64,000 bases of DNA from Streptomyces sp. NBC_01276. Its GTDB lineage: Bacteria > Actinomycetota > Actinomycetes > Streptomycetales > Streptomycetaceae. The translations under genes and the position numbers were made by a program. Under the pieces are notes generated by a model, which saw only the letters and a list, made by a program, of their open reading frames with translations, was not told the DNA's origin and did no database searches. The stretch is taken from positions 3,038,001 to 3,102,000 of the forward strand of contig NZ_CP108442.1 in NCBI RefSeq assembly GCF_041435355.1. Reading direction: 5' to 3'. Each line of letters starts with the position of its first letter. Within the stretch, counting starts at the first letter, position 1. Shown here piece by piece: positions 55,606-64,000 of the stretch.

Positions 55606-57312
55606 TTACAACGGAACGATGTCCGGCGCCCCCAGCCGCGCCGCGTCCGCCGTCTGGTCGTCCGGCTGGCGCTGGGACTCGCGCTCCGCCTGGACCCTCT
55701 TCTCGTAGTGTTCGACCTCCTTCTCGATCTGCTGCTTGTCCCACCCCAGCACCGGAGCCATCAATTCCGCGCACTCGCGGGCCGATCGGGTCCCCCGGTC
55801 GAAGGTCTCGATCGAGATCCGGGTGCGCCGCGTCAGGACGTCGTCCAGGTGCCGGGCCCCCTCGTGCGAGGCGGCGTAGACGACCTCGGCCCGCAGGTAG
55901 TCGTCCGCCCCGGTCAGCGCCTCGCCCAGCGACGGGTCGGCCGCGATCAGTTCGAGGATCTCCTCCGTCAGGGATCCGTACCGGTTCAACAGGTGTTCCA
56001 CCCGCACCACATGGAGCCCCGTTCGCGCCGCCGTCCCCGCGCGGGCGTTCCACAGGGCCCGGTACCCCTCGGCCCCCACCAGGGGGACGTCCTCCGTGAC
56101 GCACTCCGCCACCCGCCGGTCGAGCCCGTGCACCGCCTCGTCGACCGCGTCCTTGGCCATCACCCGGTACGTCGTGTACTTGCCGCCGGCCACCACCACC
56201 AGGCCCGGCACCGGATGGGCCACGGTGTGCTCGCGCGAGAGCTTGCTCGTCGCGTCCGACTCCCCGGCCAGCAGTGGCCGCAGGCCCGCGTAGACCCCTT
56301 GGACGTCGTCCCGGGTCAGCGGCACCGCCAGCACCGAGTTCACGTGCTCCAGCAGGTAGTCGATGTCCGCGCTCGAAGCGGCCGGGTGGGCCTTGTCCAG
56401 GTCCCAGTCGGTGTCGGTGGTGCCCACGATCCAGTGGCGGCCCCACGGGATGACGAACAGCACCGACTTCTCCGTCCGCAGGATCAGCCCGGTGCTCGAA
56501 TGGATCCGGTCCTTCGGGACGACCAGGTGGATCCCCTTCGACGCCCGTACGTGGAACTGCCCCCGCTCCCCGATGAGCGCCTGGGTGTCGTCGGTCCACA
56601 CCCCGGTCGCGTTGACCACCTGCTGGGCGCGGATCTCGTACTCCCCGCCACCCTCCACGTCCCGGACCCGGGCCCCCACCACCCGTTCGCCCTCGCGCAG
56701 GAAGCCGACCACCCTCGCCCGGTTGGCGCAGTGCGCCCCGTAGGCGGCGGCCGTCCGCACGAGGGTGGCGACGTAGCGGGCGTCGTCCATCTGGGCGTCG
56801 TAGTACTGCAGGGCGCCCACCAGCGCGTCCCTGCGCAGGGCCGGCGCGATCCGCAGCGCCCTGCGGCGCGAGAGGTGCCGGTGGGTGGGCAGGCCGCGCC
56901 CGTGCCCGCTGGAGAACGACATGGCGTCGTAGAGGGCCACGCCCGAACCGGCGTAGAAACGCTCCCAGGCCTTGTGCTGGAGCGGGTACAGGAACGGCAC
57001 GGGCTTCACCAGGTGCGGGGCGAGGCGCTCCAGCAGCAGGCCGCGCTCCTTCAGCGCCTCCCGTACGAGAGCGAAGTCGAGCATCTCCAGGTACCTGAGC
57101 CCGCCGTGGATGAGCTTGCTCGACCGGCTCGACGTGCCCGACGCCCAGTCCCGGGCCTCCACCAGACCCGTCGAAAGGCCCCGGGTGACCGCGTCCAGCG
57201 CCGTTCCGGCACCGACCACCCCCGCGCCGACGACCAGCACGTCCAGTTCCCGCTCGGCCATCCGGGCGAGCGCCTCCGCCCGCTGCGCCGGCCCCAGTGT
57301 CGCTGTCCTCAC
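55606..57312 (-). CDS. glpD: glycerol-3-phosphate dehydrogenase, FAD-dependent
   Basis: A 568-residue GlpD oxidising glycerol-3-phosphate to dihydroxyacetone phosphate and passing electrons to quinones. The FAD motif is VVGAGVVGAGTALDAVTRG, the substrate region SSKLIHGGLRYLE, then ATGVWTDD, GTTDTDWD and GGKYTTYR. The C-terminal DAO domain is full length. GGGAGG precedes the GTG start at 57312. It diverges from the sugar dehydrogenase gene over 275 bp containing AT-rich GACATATCTGTC and GCAATG/CATTGC half-sites. Confidence 0.96.
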   Translation of the reverse strand: MRTATLGPAQRAEALARMAERELDVLVVGAGVVGAGTALDAVTRGLSTGLVEARDWASGTSSRSSKLIHGGLRYLEMLDFALVREALKERGLLLERLAPHLVKPVPFLYPLQHKAWERFYAGSGVALYDAMSFSSGHGRGLPTHRHLSRRRALRIAPALRRDALVGALQYYDAQMDDARYVATLVRTAAAYGAHCANRARVVGFLREGERVVGARVRDVEGGGEYEIRAQQVVNATGVWTDDTQALIGERGQFHVRASKGIHLVVPKDRIHSSTGLILRTEKSVLFVIPWGRHWIVGTTDTDWDLDKAHPAASSADIDYLLEHVNSVLAVPLTRDDVQGVYAGLRPLLAGESDATSKLSREHTVAHPVPGLVVVAGGKYTTYRVMAKDAVDEAVHGLDRRVAECVTEDVPLVGAEGYRALWNARAGTAARTGLHVVRVEHLLNRYGSLTEEILELIAADPSLGEALTGADDYLRAEVVYAASHEGARHLDDVLTRRTRISIETFDRGTRSARECAELMAPVLGWDKQQIEKEVEHYEKRVQAERESQRQPDDQTADAARLGAPDIVPL

Positions 57313-57587
57313 GGCTGCCTCCCGTTGGTGCGGGCAGAACCCGCTCGATGCGGGTGATCCCGCTCACATCTCCCGTTTCACGATTCTGACCGGCCGCACC
57401 GACATCAGCCACCGGCTGTGGACAACACAACGGTAGCCACCGCCCCGCAATGCGACATATCTGTCATATATACGCCTAGTCTGACATTGCGCCAGCTCCA
57501 GGCGGCCTCCGGACCCGTCCGGACCCCCCGCCCCGGGACGCGCGCGCACCGCCCCCTCATGCCAGGGAAGGGAAGGGACGGCCACCC

Positions 57588-58817
57588 ATGCCCGCAGATC
57601 TCGCCGTCATCGGACTCGGCCACCTCGGCCTCCCCCTCGCGCAGGCGGCCGTCGCCGCCGGGATCGAGACCATCGGCTACGACAGCGGCCCCGCCACGGA
57701 CAGCAGCCTCACCGCGGCCGAGGTCCGCCGCATGTCGGCGGCCGGCTTCCGGGTCACCACCAACCCCGCCGACCTCGGCCGGGTCCGCACCGCCGTCGTC
57801 TGCGCCCCCACCCAGCTCGGCGCCGACCGGGCGCTGGACCTCTCCGCCGTCGGCGAGGCGGGCCGCGCGCTCGCCGCCAGGCTGCGCCCGCACACCACGG
57901 TGATCCTCGAATCCGCCGTCCACCCGGGCGTCACCGAGGACTACCTGCGCCCCATCCTGGAGAGCGGCTCCGGACTGCGCGCCGGGCGCGACTTCCACCT
58001 GGCCTACTCCCCCGCCCGCCACGACCCCGGCAACCGCACCCACGGCATCGCCAACACCCCCAAGGTCATCGGCGGCCTCACCCCCGCCTGCACCGAATCC
58101 GCGCACGCCTTCTACGCCCGCCTCACCGAGAAGGTGGTGCGCGCCCGCGGCCTGCGCGAGGCCGAGACGGTCCAGCTCCTGGAGACCAACTACCGGCACG
58201 TGAACATCGCCCTCATGAACGAGATGGCGGTCCTCTGCCACGACCTCGGCGTCGACCTCTGGGACGTCGTCCGGTGCGCCGAGACGAAGCCGTACGGGTT
58301 CCAGGCCTTCCGTCCGGGCCCGGGCGTCGGCGGACACGGCGTCCCCCTCGACCCCAACTACCTCCCGCACACCACCCGCACCCCCGGGCACCCGCTGCGC
58401 ATGGTCGGCCTGGCGCAGGAGATCAACAACCGGATGCCGCAATACGTCATCCAGCGTTCGGCCACCCTGCTGAACGAGCACGGCAAATCCGCCCGCGGCG
58501 CCCGCGTCCTGCTGCTCGGCGTCACCTACAAGCAGGACCTCGCCGACCAGGAGGGCTCCCCGGCCCGCGAGATCGCCAGCCGCCTCCTCGACCTCGGGGC
58601 CCTGGTCAGCTACCACGACCCGTACGTCGCGGGCTGGCGGGTGCGCGACCGGCCGGTGCCGCGCGCCGATTCGCTCTACGAGGCCGCCGCGAACGCCGAC
58701 CTGACGATCCTGCTCCAGCACCACCGCACGTACGACCTCCAGGGGCTCGCGGTGAAGGCCCAGCTGCTCCTCGACACCCGGGGCGCCAGCCCGGCCGGCG
58801 CGGCCCACCGCCTCTGA
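57588..58817 (+). CDS. nucleotide-sugar dehydrogenase homologue lacking the catalytic Cys
   Basis: A 409-residue member of the UDP-glucose/UDP-ManNAc dehydrogenase family. Rossmann loop VIGLGHLGLPLA, substrate region ETNYRHVNIALMNEMAVL, and the Lys in ETKPYGFQAFRPGPGVGGH are typical. The catalytic Cys position in GGHCIPVDP reads GGHGVPLDP (Gly251), and YSPER reads YSPAR (Ala143), so two catalytic residues are lost. The C-terminal domain (LLLGVTYKQDLADQEGSPA) is intact. GGGAAGGGA upstream sets the ATG. It may bind rather than oxidise nucleotide sugars. Confidence 0.88.
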   Translation: MPADLAVIGLGHLGLPLAQAAVAAGIETIGYDSGPATDSSLTAAEVRRMSAAGFRVTTNPADLGRVRTAVVCAPTQLGADRALDLSAVGEAGRALAARLRPHTTVILESAVHPGVTEDYLRPILESGSGLRAGRDFHLAYSPARHDPGNRTHGIANTPKVIGGLTPACTESAHAFYARLTEKVVRARGLREAETVQLLETNYRHVNIALMNEMAVLCHDLGVDLWDVVRCAETKPYGFQAFRPGPGVGGHGVPLDPNYLPHTTRTPGHPLRMVGLAQEINNRMPQYVIQRSATLLNEHGKSARGARVLLLGVTYKQDLADQEGSPAREIASRLLDLGALVSYHDPYVAGWRVRDRPVPRADSLYEAAANADLTILLQHHRTYDLQGLAVKAQLLLDTRGASPAGAAHRL

Positions 58818-58828
58818 CCCCGGGCGGC

Positions 58829-58861
58829 ACCCGGGCGGGGGGGCCGCGCTCCCGCCCGGGT
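58829..58861 (+). terminator. terminator of nucleotide-sugar dehydrogenase gene
   Basis: Perfect 11-bp stem ACCCGGGCGGG (58829-58839)/58851-58861 with an 11-nt loop, 12 bases past the stop. Confidence 0.7.
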
Positions 58862-59000
58862 CACACCCCGGTTCCGGCGCCCGAAAATCCCCCCGCCGGA
58901 TGTCGGCGCCCCCTGCTAGCCTGCGGCGTCACTTATCTCGTACTTACGACTGACCAACGTACGTACGTGCGTGTTTCGCGATCCCTGGGGGGGATTTCCG

Positions 59001-59468
59001 ATGAGCCAGCACTTCCAGCCGCCCGCGCCCTCGTCCTACACCGAGGCCACGGCTCCCGCGCCCGCCTACAGCAGCCCGGGCATCGGCATCCTCGCCTCCG
59101 TCGTCGCCGCGGTCGTGGCGGCCGGCGTCTACGGCGGGATCATCGGCGGCACCCACCACCAGATCGGCTACGCGGCCGTGGGCGTCGGCGCCCTGGTCGG
59201 CTTCGCCGCCGGCAAGGCCGGCGGCCGCAGCCCCGCCCTGCCGGCCATCGCCGCACTGCTCGCGCTGGCCGCCGTCCTCGCAGGCCAGATGTTCGGCATC
59301 GTCCTGATCTACGCCGACGAGCTCCAGGTCAGCGCCATGGACATCGTCGGCCAGGGCACCTCCCCGCTCATGGAGGCCTGGAAGGCCGAAGCGAACCCGC
59401 TGACGTTCCTCTTCCTGGCCATCAGCGCGTACGCCGCGTTCCAGATCTCCCGCAAGGCCGCCGCCTAG
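59001..59468 (+). CDS. membrane protein of unknown function
   Basis: A 155-residue protein with a short hydrophilic N-terminus rich in Pro, Ser and Ala. Three or four hydrophobic segments follow: GIGILASVVAAVVAAGVYGGIIGG, AVGVGALVGFAAGK, ALLALAAVLAGQMFGIVLI and [26 protein letters not shown] stretch upstream serves as ribosome site for the ATG at 59001. No family is recognised. Its stop overlaps the convergent DUF4345 gene by four bases. Confidence 0.8.
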   Translation: MSQHFQPPAPSSYTEATAPAPAYSSPGIGILASVVAAVVAAGVYGGIIGGTHHQIGYAAVGVGALVGFAAGKAGGRSPALPAIAALLALAAVLAGQMFGIVLIYADELQVSAMDIVGQGTSPLMEAWKAEANPLTFLFLAISAYAAFQISRKAAA

Positions 59469-59896
59469 ACCGTCCGGACGCCGTCGCCGCGGGCCGCTCC
59501 GGCGGCCCGCCGCTCGTCCGCGCCGGCCAGCCAGAAGTACAGCGGCGGCAGACCGAGCTCCAGCGCCGCCAGCGGGATCTGGAACCAGTGCGGCCATCCG
59601 TGGACCGCCACGGACAGCACCCGCCCCACGCCACCGAGCAGGAAGACCGCCGACAGCCACCGGACGGCACGCGCCGGGATCGGTGTACGCCGGGCGGTCT
59701 CGATCCAGGCCAGCCCGAACCCGACGAAGACCGCGTTGTAGAAGCGCTCCCGGCTGTCCACGGTCGCCGTCGCCGGCCCCGCACCCTCGGCGCCGGGCAC
59801 CGAGACGACGCCCAGCACCAGGTGGTAGAGCCCGATCGCCACGCAGGCCACGCCCATGGCCCAGGCGAGCCCCTTCAGAAGTCCGTGCCTGCTCAC
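59465..59896 (-). CDS. DUF4345-like membrane protein
   Basis: A 143-residue protein of four hydrophobic helices: LAWAMGVACVAIGLYHLVLG, AVFVGFGLAWIET, WLSAVFLLGGVGRVL and AALELGLPPLYFWLAG. The conserved pattern ERFYNAVFVGFGLAW matches DUF4345. GTG start at 59896, preceded by GGGGTGGGG. It diverges from a TetR regulator whose operators flank the two starts, so it is the likely regulated gene. Function unknown. Confidence 0.8.
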   Translation of the reverse strand: MSRHGLLKGLAWAMGVACVAIGLYHLVLGVVSVPGAEGAGPATATVDSRERFYNAVFVGFGLAWIETARRTPIPARAVRWLSAVFLLGGVGRVLSVAVHGWPHWFQIPLAALELGLPPLYFWLAGADERRAAGAARGDGVRTV

Positions 59897-59910
59897 GACC
59901 CCACCCCCGC

Positions 59911-59932
59911 TTAGTAGACACACGTCGACTAA
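59911..59932. promoter_or_regulatory. TetR operator, copy 1
   Basis: Near-perfect palindrome: TTAGTAGAC (59911-59919) and GTCGACTAA (59924-59932), one mismatch, upstream of the DUF4345 gene. Confidence 0.65.
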
Positions 59933-59950
59933 GCGGGGAGCGTAGGAGCG

Positions 59951-59970
59951 TAGTAGACACGCGTCAAGTA
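59951..59970. promoter_or_regulatory. TetR operator, copy 2
   Basis: TAGTAGACACGCGTCAAGTA repeats the first operator (TAGTAGACACRCGTC) 37-39 bp further, overlapping the -10-like TAACTT directly before the TetR ATG. Two sites fit joint control of both genes. Confidence 0.6.
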
Positions 59971-59980
59971 ACTTGGACGG

Positions 59981-60607
59981 ATGACCACGCGCCGCCGCCT
60001 CTCCCCGGACGACCGCCGCGCCCAGCTGCGCGCCGTCGGAGCCGCCCTCTTCGCCGCGAAGCCGTACGAGGACGTCCTCATGGAGGAGGTCGCCGAGCGG
60101 GCCGGGGTCTCCCGCGCCCTGCTCTACCGCTACTTCCCCGGCAAGCGCGAGCTGTTCGCCGCCGTCTACCGGGAGGCCTCGGACCGCCTCCTGTCCTCGA
60201 CCGCGCTCGACCCGGACGTCCCCGCCTCCGCCTGGCTCCGGGCCGGACTCGACACGCACATCGACTACTTCGCCGCGAACCGCAACACCGTCCTCGCCGC
60301 CAACCGCACGCTCGCCGGCGACCCGGTGGTGCAGGCGATCATCGACGACGAACTCTCCGGCCTGCGCGCCCACCTGCTGACCGTCACCGCCCCCGCCGAG
60401 GAGCAGTACGCCACGGTCGCGGCCGTGGTGACGAGCTGGCTGGTCTTCGTCCGCACGCTGTGCGTGGACTGGCTCCTCGACGGCGCCTACTCCCGCACCG
60501 CGCTGGCCGACATCTGCGTCGGCGCCCTCACCGGCGCCCTCGCGACCGTCCCGGGACTGCGTCCGCTGCCGCCCGCCGCGGCCTGCGCCCCCGCACCGGG
60601 GCACTGA
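59981..60607 (+). CDS. TetR-family transcriptional regulator
   Basis: A 208-residue repressor. The N-terminal HTH is RRAQLRAVGAALFAAKPYEDVLMEEVAERAGVSRALLYRYFPGKRELFAAVY (residues about 10-60). The ligand-binding C-terminal part is all-helical (LVTSWLVFVRTLCVDWLLDG). ATG at 59981 with only a weak GGA upstream; TAACTT lies 6 bases away, so the transcript may be nearly leaderless. Two palindromes between it and the DUF4345 gene suggest autoregulation. Ligand unknown. Confidence 0.9.
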   Translation: MTTRRRLSPDDRRAQLRAVGAALFAAKPYEDVLMEEVAERAGVSRALLYRYFPGKRELFAAVYREASDRLLSSTALDPDVPASAWLRAGLDTHIDYFAANRNTVLAANRTLAGDPVVQAIIDDELSGLRAHLLTVTAPAEEQYATVAAVVTSWLVFVRTLCVDWLLDGAYSRTALADICVGALTGALATVPGLRPLPPAAACAPAPGH

Positions 60608-60618
60608 CCGGGCGGAGA

Positions 60619-60664
60619 ACGGCGGAGGGCCGGTACCCCCCATGGGGTACCGGCCCTCCGCCGT
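60619..60664. terminator. bidirectional terminator, TetR gene/IMPDH-related gene
   Basis: Perfect 21-bp stem (60619-60639 with 60644-60664) and a 4-nt loop between convergent ends at 60607 and 60688. Confidence 0.92.
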
Positions 60665-60687
60665 ACGTACGGCGACCCGGGACCGGG

Positions 60688-61812
60688 TCAGCGGCGGTGC
60701 TGCGAGTCCGCGACCGTGACCTCGACCCGCTGGAACTCCTTGAGCTCGCTGTAGCCCGTGGTGGCCATCGAGCGGCGCAGCGCGCCGAAGATGTTCATCG
60801 AGCCGTCGGGGGTGTGCGACGGGCCGGTGAGGATCTCCTCGGTGGTGCCGACCGTACCGAGGTCGACCTTCTTGCCCCGCGGCACGTCCTCGTGGACGGC
60901 CTCCATGCCCCAGTGGTTGCCCTTGCCGGGCGCGTCGGTGGCACGGGCCAGCGGGGAGCCCATCATCACGGCGTCGGCGCCGCAGGCGACGGCCTTCGGG
61001 ATGTCGCCGGACCAGCCCACGCCGCCGTCGGCGATGACGTGCACGTAGCGGCCGCCGGACTCGTCCATGTAGTCGCGGCGCGCCGCGGCCACGTCCGCGA
61101 CGGCGGTGGCCATCGGGACCTGGATGCCCAGCACGTTGCGGGTGGTGTGCGCGGCGCCGCCGCCGAAGCCGACCAGCACGCCCGCCGCGCCGGTGCGCAT
61201 CAGGTGCAGGGCGGCCGTGTAGGTGGCGCAGCCGCCCACGATGACGGGGACGTCGAGCTCGTAGATGAACTGCTTGAGGTTCAGCGGCTCGGCGGCGCCG
61301 GAGACGTGCTCCGCCGACACGGTGGTGCCGCGGATGACGAAGATGTCCACGCCCGCGTCGACGACGGCCTTGGAGAACTCGGCCGTGCGCTGCGGGGAGA
61401 GCGCTGCGGCGGTGACGACACCGGAGTCGCGCACCTCCTTGATCCGCTGACGGATCAGGTCCGCCTGGATCGGCGCGGAGTAGATCTCCTGGAGACGGCG
61501 GGTCGCGGTCTCCTCGTCCAGCTCCGCGATCTCGTCCAGCAGCGGCTGCGGGTCCTCGTAGCGGGTCCACAGACCTTCGAGGTTCAGCACGCCGAGGCCG
61601 CCGAGCTCACCGATGCGGATCGCGGTCTGCGGGGAGACCACCGAGTCCATGGGGGCGGCCAGGAAGGGAAGCTCGAAGCGGTACGCGTCGATCTGCCAGG
61701 CGATCGAGACCTCCTTCGGGTCCCGCGTGCGCCGGCTCGGGACGATGGCGATGTCGTCGAAGGCGTACGCCCGGCGGCCGCGCTTGCCGCGCCCGATCTC
61801 GATCTCAGTCAC
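60688..61812 (-). CDS. GuaB3-type IMP dehydrogenase family protein
   Basis: A 374-residue TIM-barrel protein of the IMPDH/GMP-reductase family, without CBS domains. It has AFDDIAIVPSRRTRDPKEV, LAAPMDSVVSP, VIVGGCATY, and a phosphate-site VIADGGVGWSGDIPKAVACGADAVMMGSPLA. At the catalytic-Cys loop, where guaB has GSICTT, this protein reads GGAAHTTR (His222). Members of this group may act as GMP reductases or non-canonical enzymes. GTG start at 61812 with GAGGAAAGG upstream. It lies behind guaB in tandem, with a terminator between. Confidence 0.92.
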   Translation of the reverse strand: MTEIEIGRGKRGRRAYAFDDIAIVPSRRTRDPKEVSIAWQIDAYRFELPFLAAPMDSVVSPQTAIRIGELGGLGVLNLEGLWTRYEDPQPLLDEIAELDEETATRRLQEIYSAPIQADLIRQRIKEVRDSGVVTAAALSPQRTAEFSKAVVDAGVDIFVIRGTTVSAEHVSGAAEPLNLKQFIYELDVPVIVGGCATYTAALHLMRTGAAGVLVGFGGGAAHTTRNVLGIQVPMATAVADVAAARRDYMDESGGRYVHVIADGGVGWSGDIPKAVACGADAVMMGSPLARATDAPGKGNHWGMEAVHEDVPRGKKVDLGTVGTTEEILTGPSHTPDGSMNIFGALRRSMATTGYSELKEFQRVEVTVADSQHRR

Positions 61813-61911
61813 GTGTGGTGGCCTTTCCTCTGGGTCTGCCCGTCCAGTATCCCCGACGGGCGGAGGACTGCGTTTCGGTGACCGCTGTACGGACGTACGC
61901 GCGCACGGCGA

Positions 61912-61947
61912 AGGGGCGGACCCGGCGCTTCCGCCGGGTCCGCCCCT
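61912..61947 (-). terminator. terminator between guaB and the GuaB3-type gene
   Basis: Perfect 16-bp stem (61912-61927 with 61932-61947) and a CTTC loop, 14 bases past the guaB stop; the downstream gene would need its own promoter. Confidence 0.88.
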
Positions 61948-61960
61948 CACCTCACGCGCT

Positions 61961-63562
<1,602 letters not shown>

Positions 63563-63597
63563 CTACGATGGATCGCGCGGGGAGACCGCGCGGCCCG

Positions 63598-64000
63598 TCA
63601 CTGTTCCGCGAGCGCCCGCAGCCGGCTCAGCGCCCGGTGCTGCGCGACCCGCACCGCGCCCGGGGACATCCCGAGCATCTGGCCGGTCTCCTCCGCGGTC
63701 AGGCCGACGGCCACCCGCAGCACCAGCAGCTCGCGCTGGTTCTCGGGCAGGTTGGCCAGCAGCTTCTTGGCCCAGGCGGCGTCACTGCTGAGCAGCGCCC
63801 GCTCCTCGGGGCCCAGCGAGTCGTCGGGCCGTTCCGGCATCTCGTCGGACGGCACGGCCGTGCTCCCCGGGTGCCGCATGGCGGCCCGCTGCAGGTCGGC
63901 GACCTTGTGCGCGGCGATGGCGAAGACGAAGGCCTCGAAGGGCCGACCGGTGTCCCGGTAGCGCGGCAGCGCCATCAGGACGGCGACGCAGACCTCCTGC
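63598..64000 (-). CDS. shbA: ECF-type sigma factor ShbA, 5' end beyond window
   Basis: The C-terminal 133 codons of a sigma-70-family factor; the start lies beyond the right edge. Visible: region 2 ([40 protein letters not shown]), and region 4 with its HTH ([51 protein letters not shown]). In Streptomyces the sigma factor beside guaB in this order is ShbA, which I recall drives transcription of hrdB, the principal sigma gene. Assignment rests on synteny and sequence type. Confidence 0.85.
   Translation of the reverse strand, partial: QEVCVAVLMALPRYRDTGRPFEAFVFAIAAHKVADLQRAAMRHPGSTAVPSDEMPERPDDSLGPEERALLSSDAAWAKKLLANLPENQRELLVLRVAVGLTAEETGQMLGMSPGAVRVAQHRALSRLRALAEQ

Noticed and set aside
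57419..57490. AT-rich dyads upstream of glpD and the sugar dehydrogenase (GACATATCTGTC, GCAATG/CATTGC)
   Set aside because: Half-sites are short and imperfect; I could not match them to a glycerol regulator, so no operator is claimed.

Overview
The window is high-GC actinobacterial chromosome, almost certainly Streptomyces. Third codon positions are saturated with G/C, so long antisense frames lie opposite most genes. There are GTG starts, TANNNT -10 boxes, LAXTG sorting, eukaryotic-type Ser/Thr kinases and a ShbA-like sigma factor. The gene order agrees with what I remember of the S. coelicolor core around SCO4769-SCO4827. I see no tRNA, rRNA, CRISPR, IS element, prophage or attachment site; this is core chromosome with some lineage-specific regulation.

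Layout: (1) 1-6.9 kb: a partial membrane protein, mdh, a divergent SDR/LysR pair, folD with a DUF3017 gene, and an RDD membrane protein. (2) 7-12 kb: purN-purH and two membrane proteins separated by a dispersed intergenic repeat. (3) 12-15.8 kb: an unusual HTH/sigma-like/membrane fusion and sucCD. (4) 16-24.1 kb: a MoxR ATPase, DUF5682 and VWA operon diverging from a SWIM zinc-finger gene and a DUF5691 gene. The divergent promoters match the LexA-independent DNA-damage promoter type (TTGTCRGTG-N8-TANNNT). This is the best candidate here for an undescribed system. (5) 24-33.7 kb: IcmB-like B12 subunit, lipase, M23 and NlpC/P60 cell-wall hydrolases, PcrA/UvrD helicase (also with a damage-type promoter), an ArsR regulator and an esterase. 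(6) 33.7-40 kb: a PspC-containing sensor kinase with its LuxR-type regulator, a divergent PspC/LiaF-like protein, DoxX, and a class II aldolase homologue lacking its zinc histidines. (7) 40-42.5 kb: guaA and a chorismate mutase gene preceded by a Phe/Tyr-containing leader peptide and a perfect terminator hairpin, i.e. a probable attenuator. (8) 42.7-55.5 kb: LAXTG surface protein, GMC oxidoreductase, aldehyde dehydrogenase, and three membrane-anchored Ser/Thr kinase-like proteins, one a pseudokinase with a large insertion. (9) 55.6-64 kb: glpD, a nucleotide-sugar dehydrogenase homologue without the catalytic Cys, a TetR/DUF4345 pair with two operators, the two IMPDH-family genes, and the 3' part of shbA.

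Together the genes cover central carbon metabolism (mdh, sucCD), purine synthesis (purN, purH, guaA, guaB, the GuaB3-type gene), one-carbon metabolism (folD), DNA repair (pcrA), envelope remodelling and envelope-stress sensing, and Ser/Thr phosphosignalling. All functions rest on motif recognition by eye; no database search was run.
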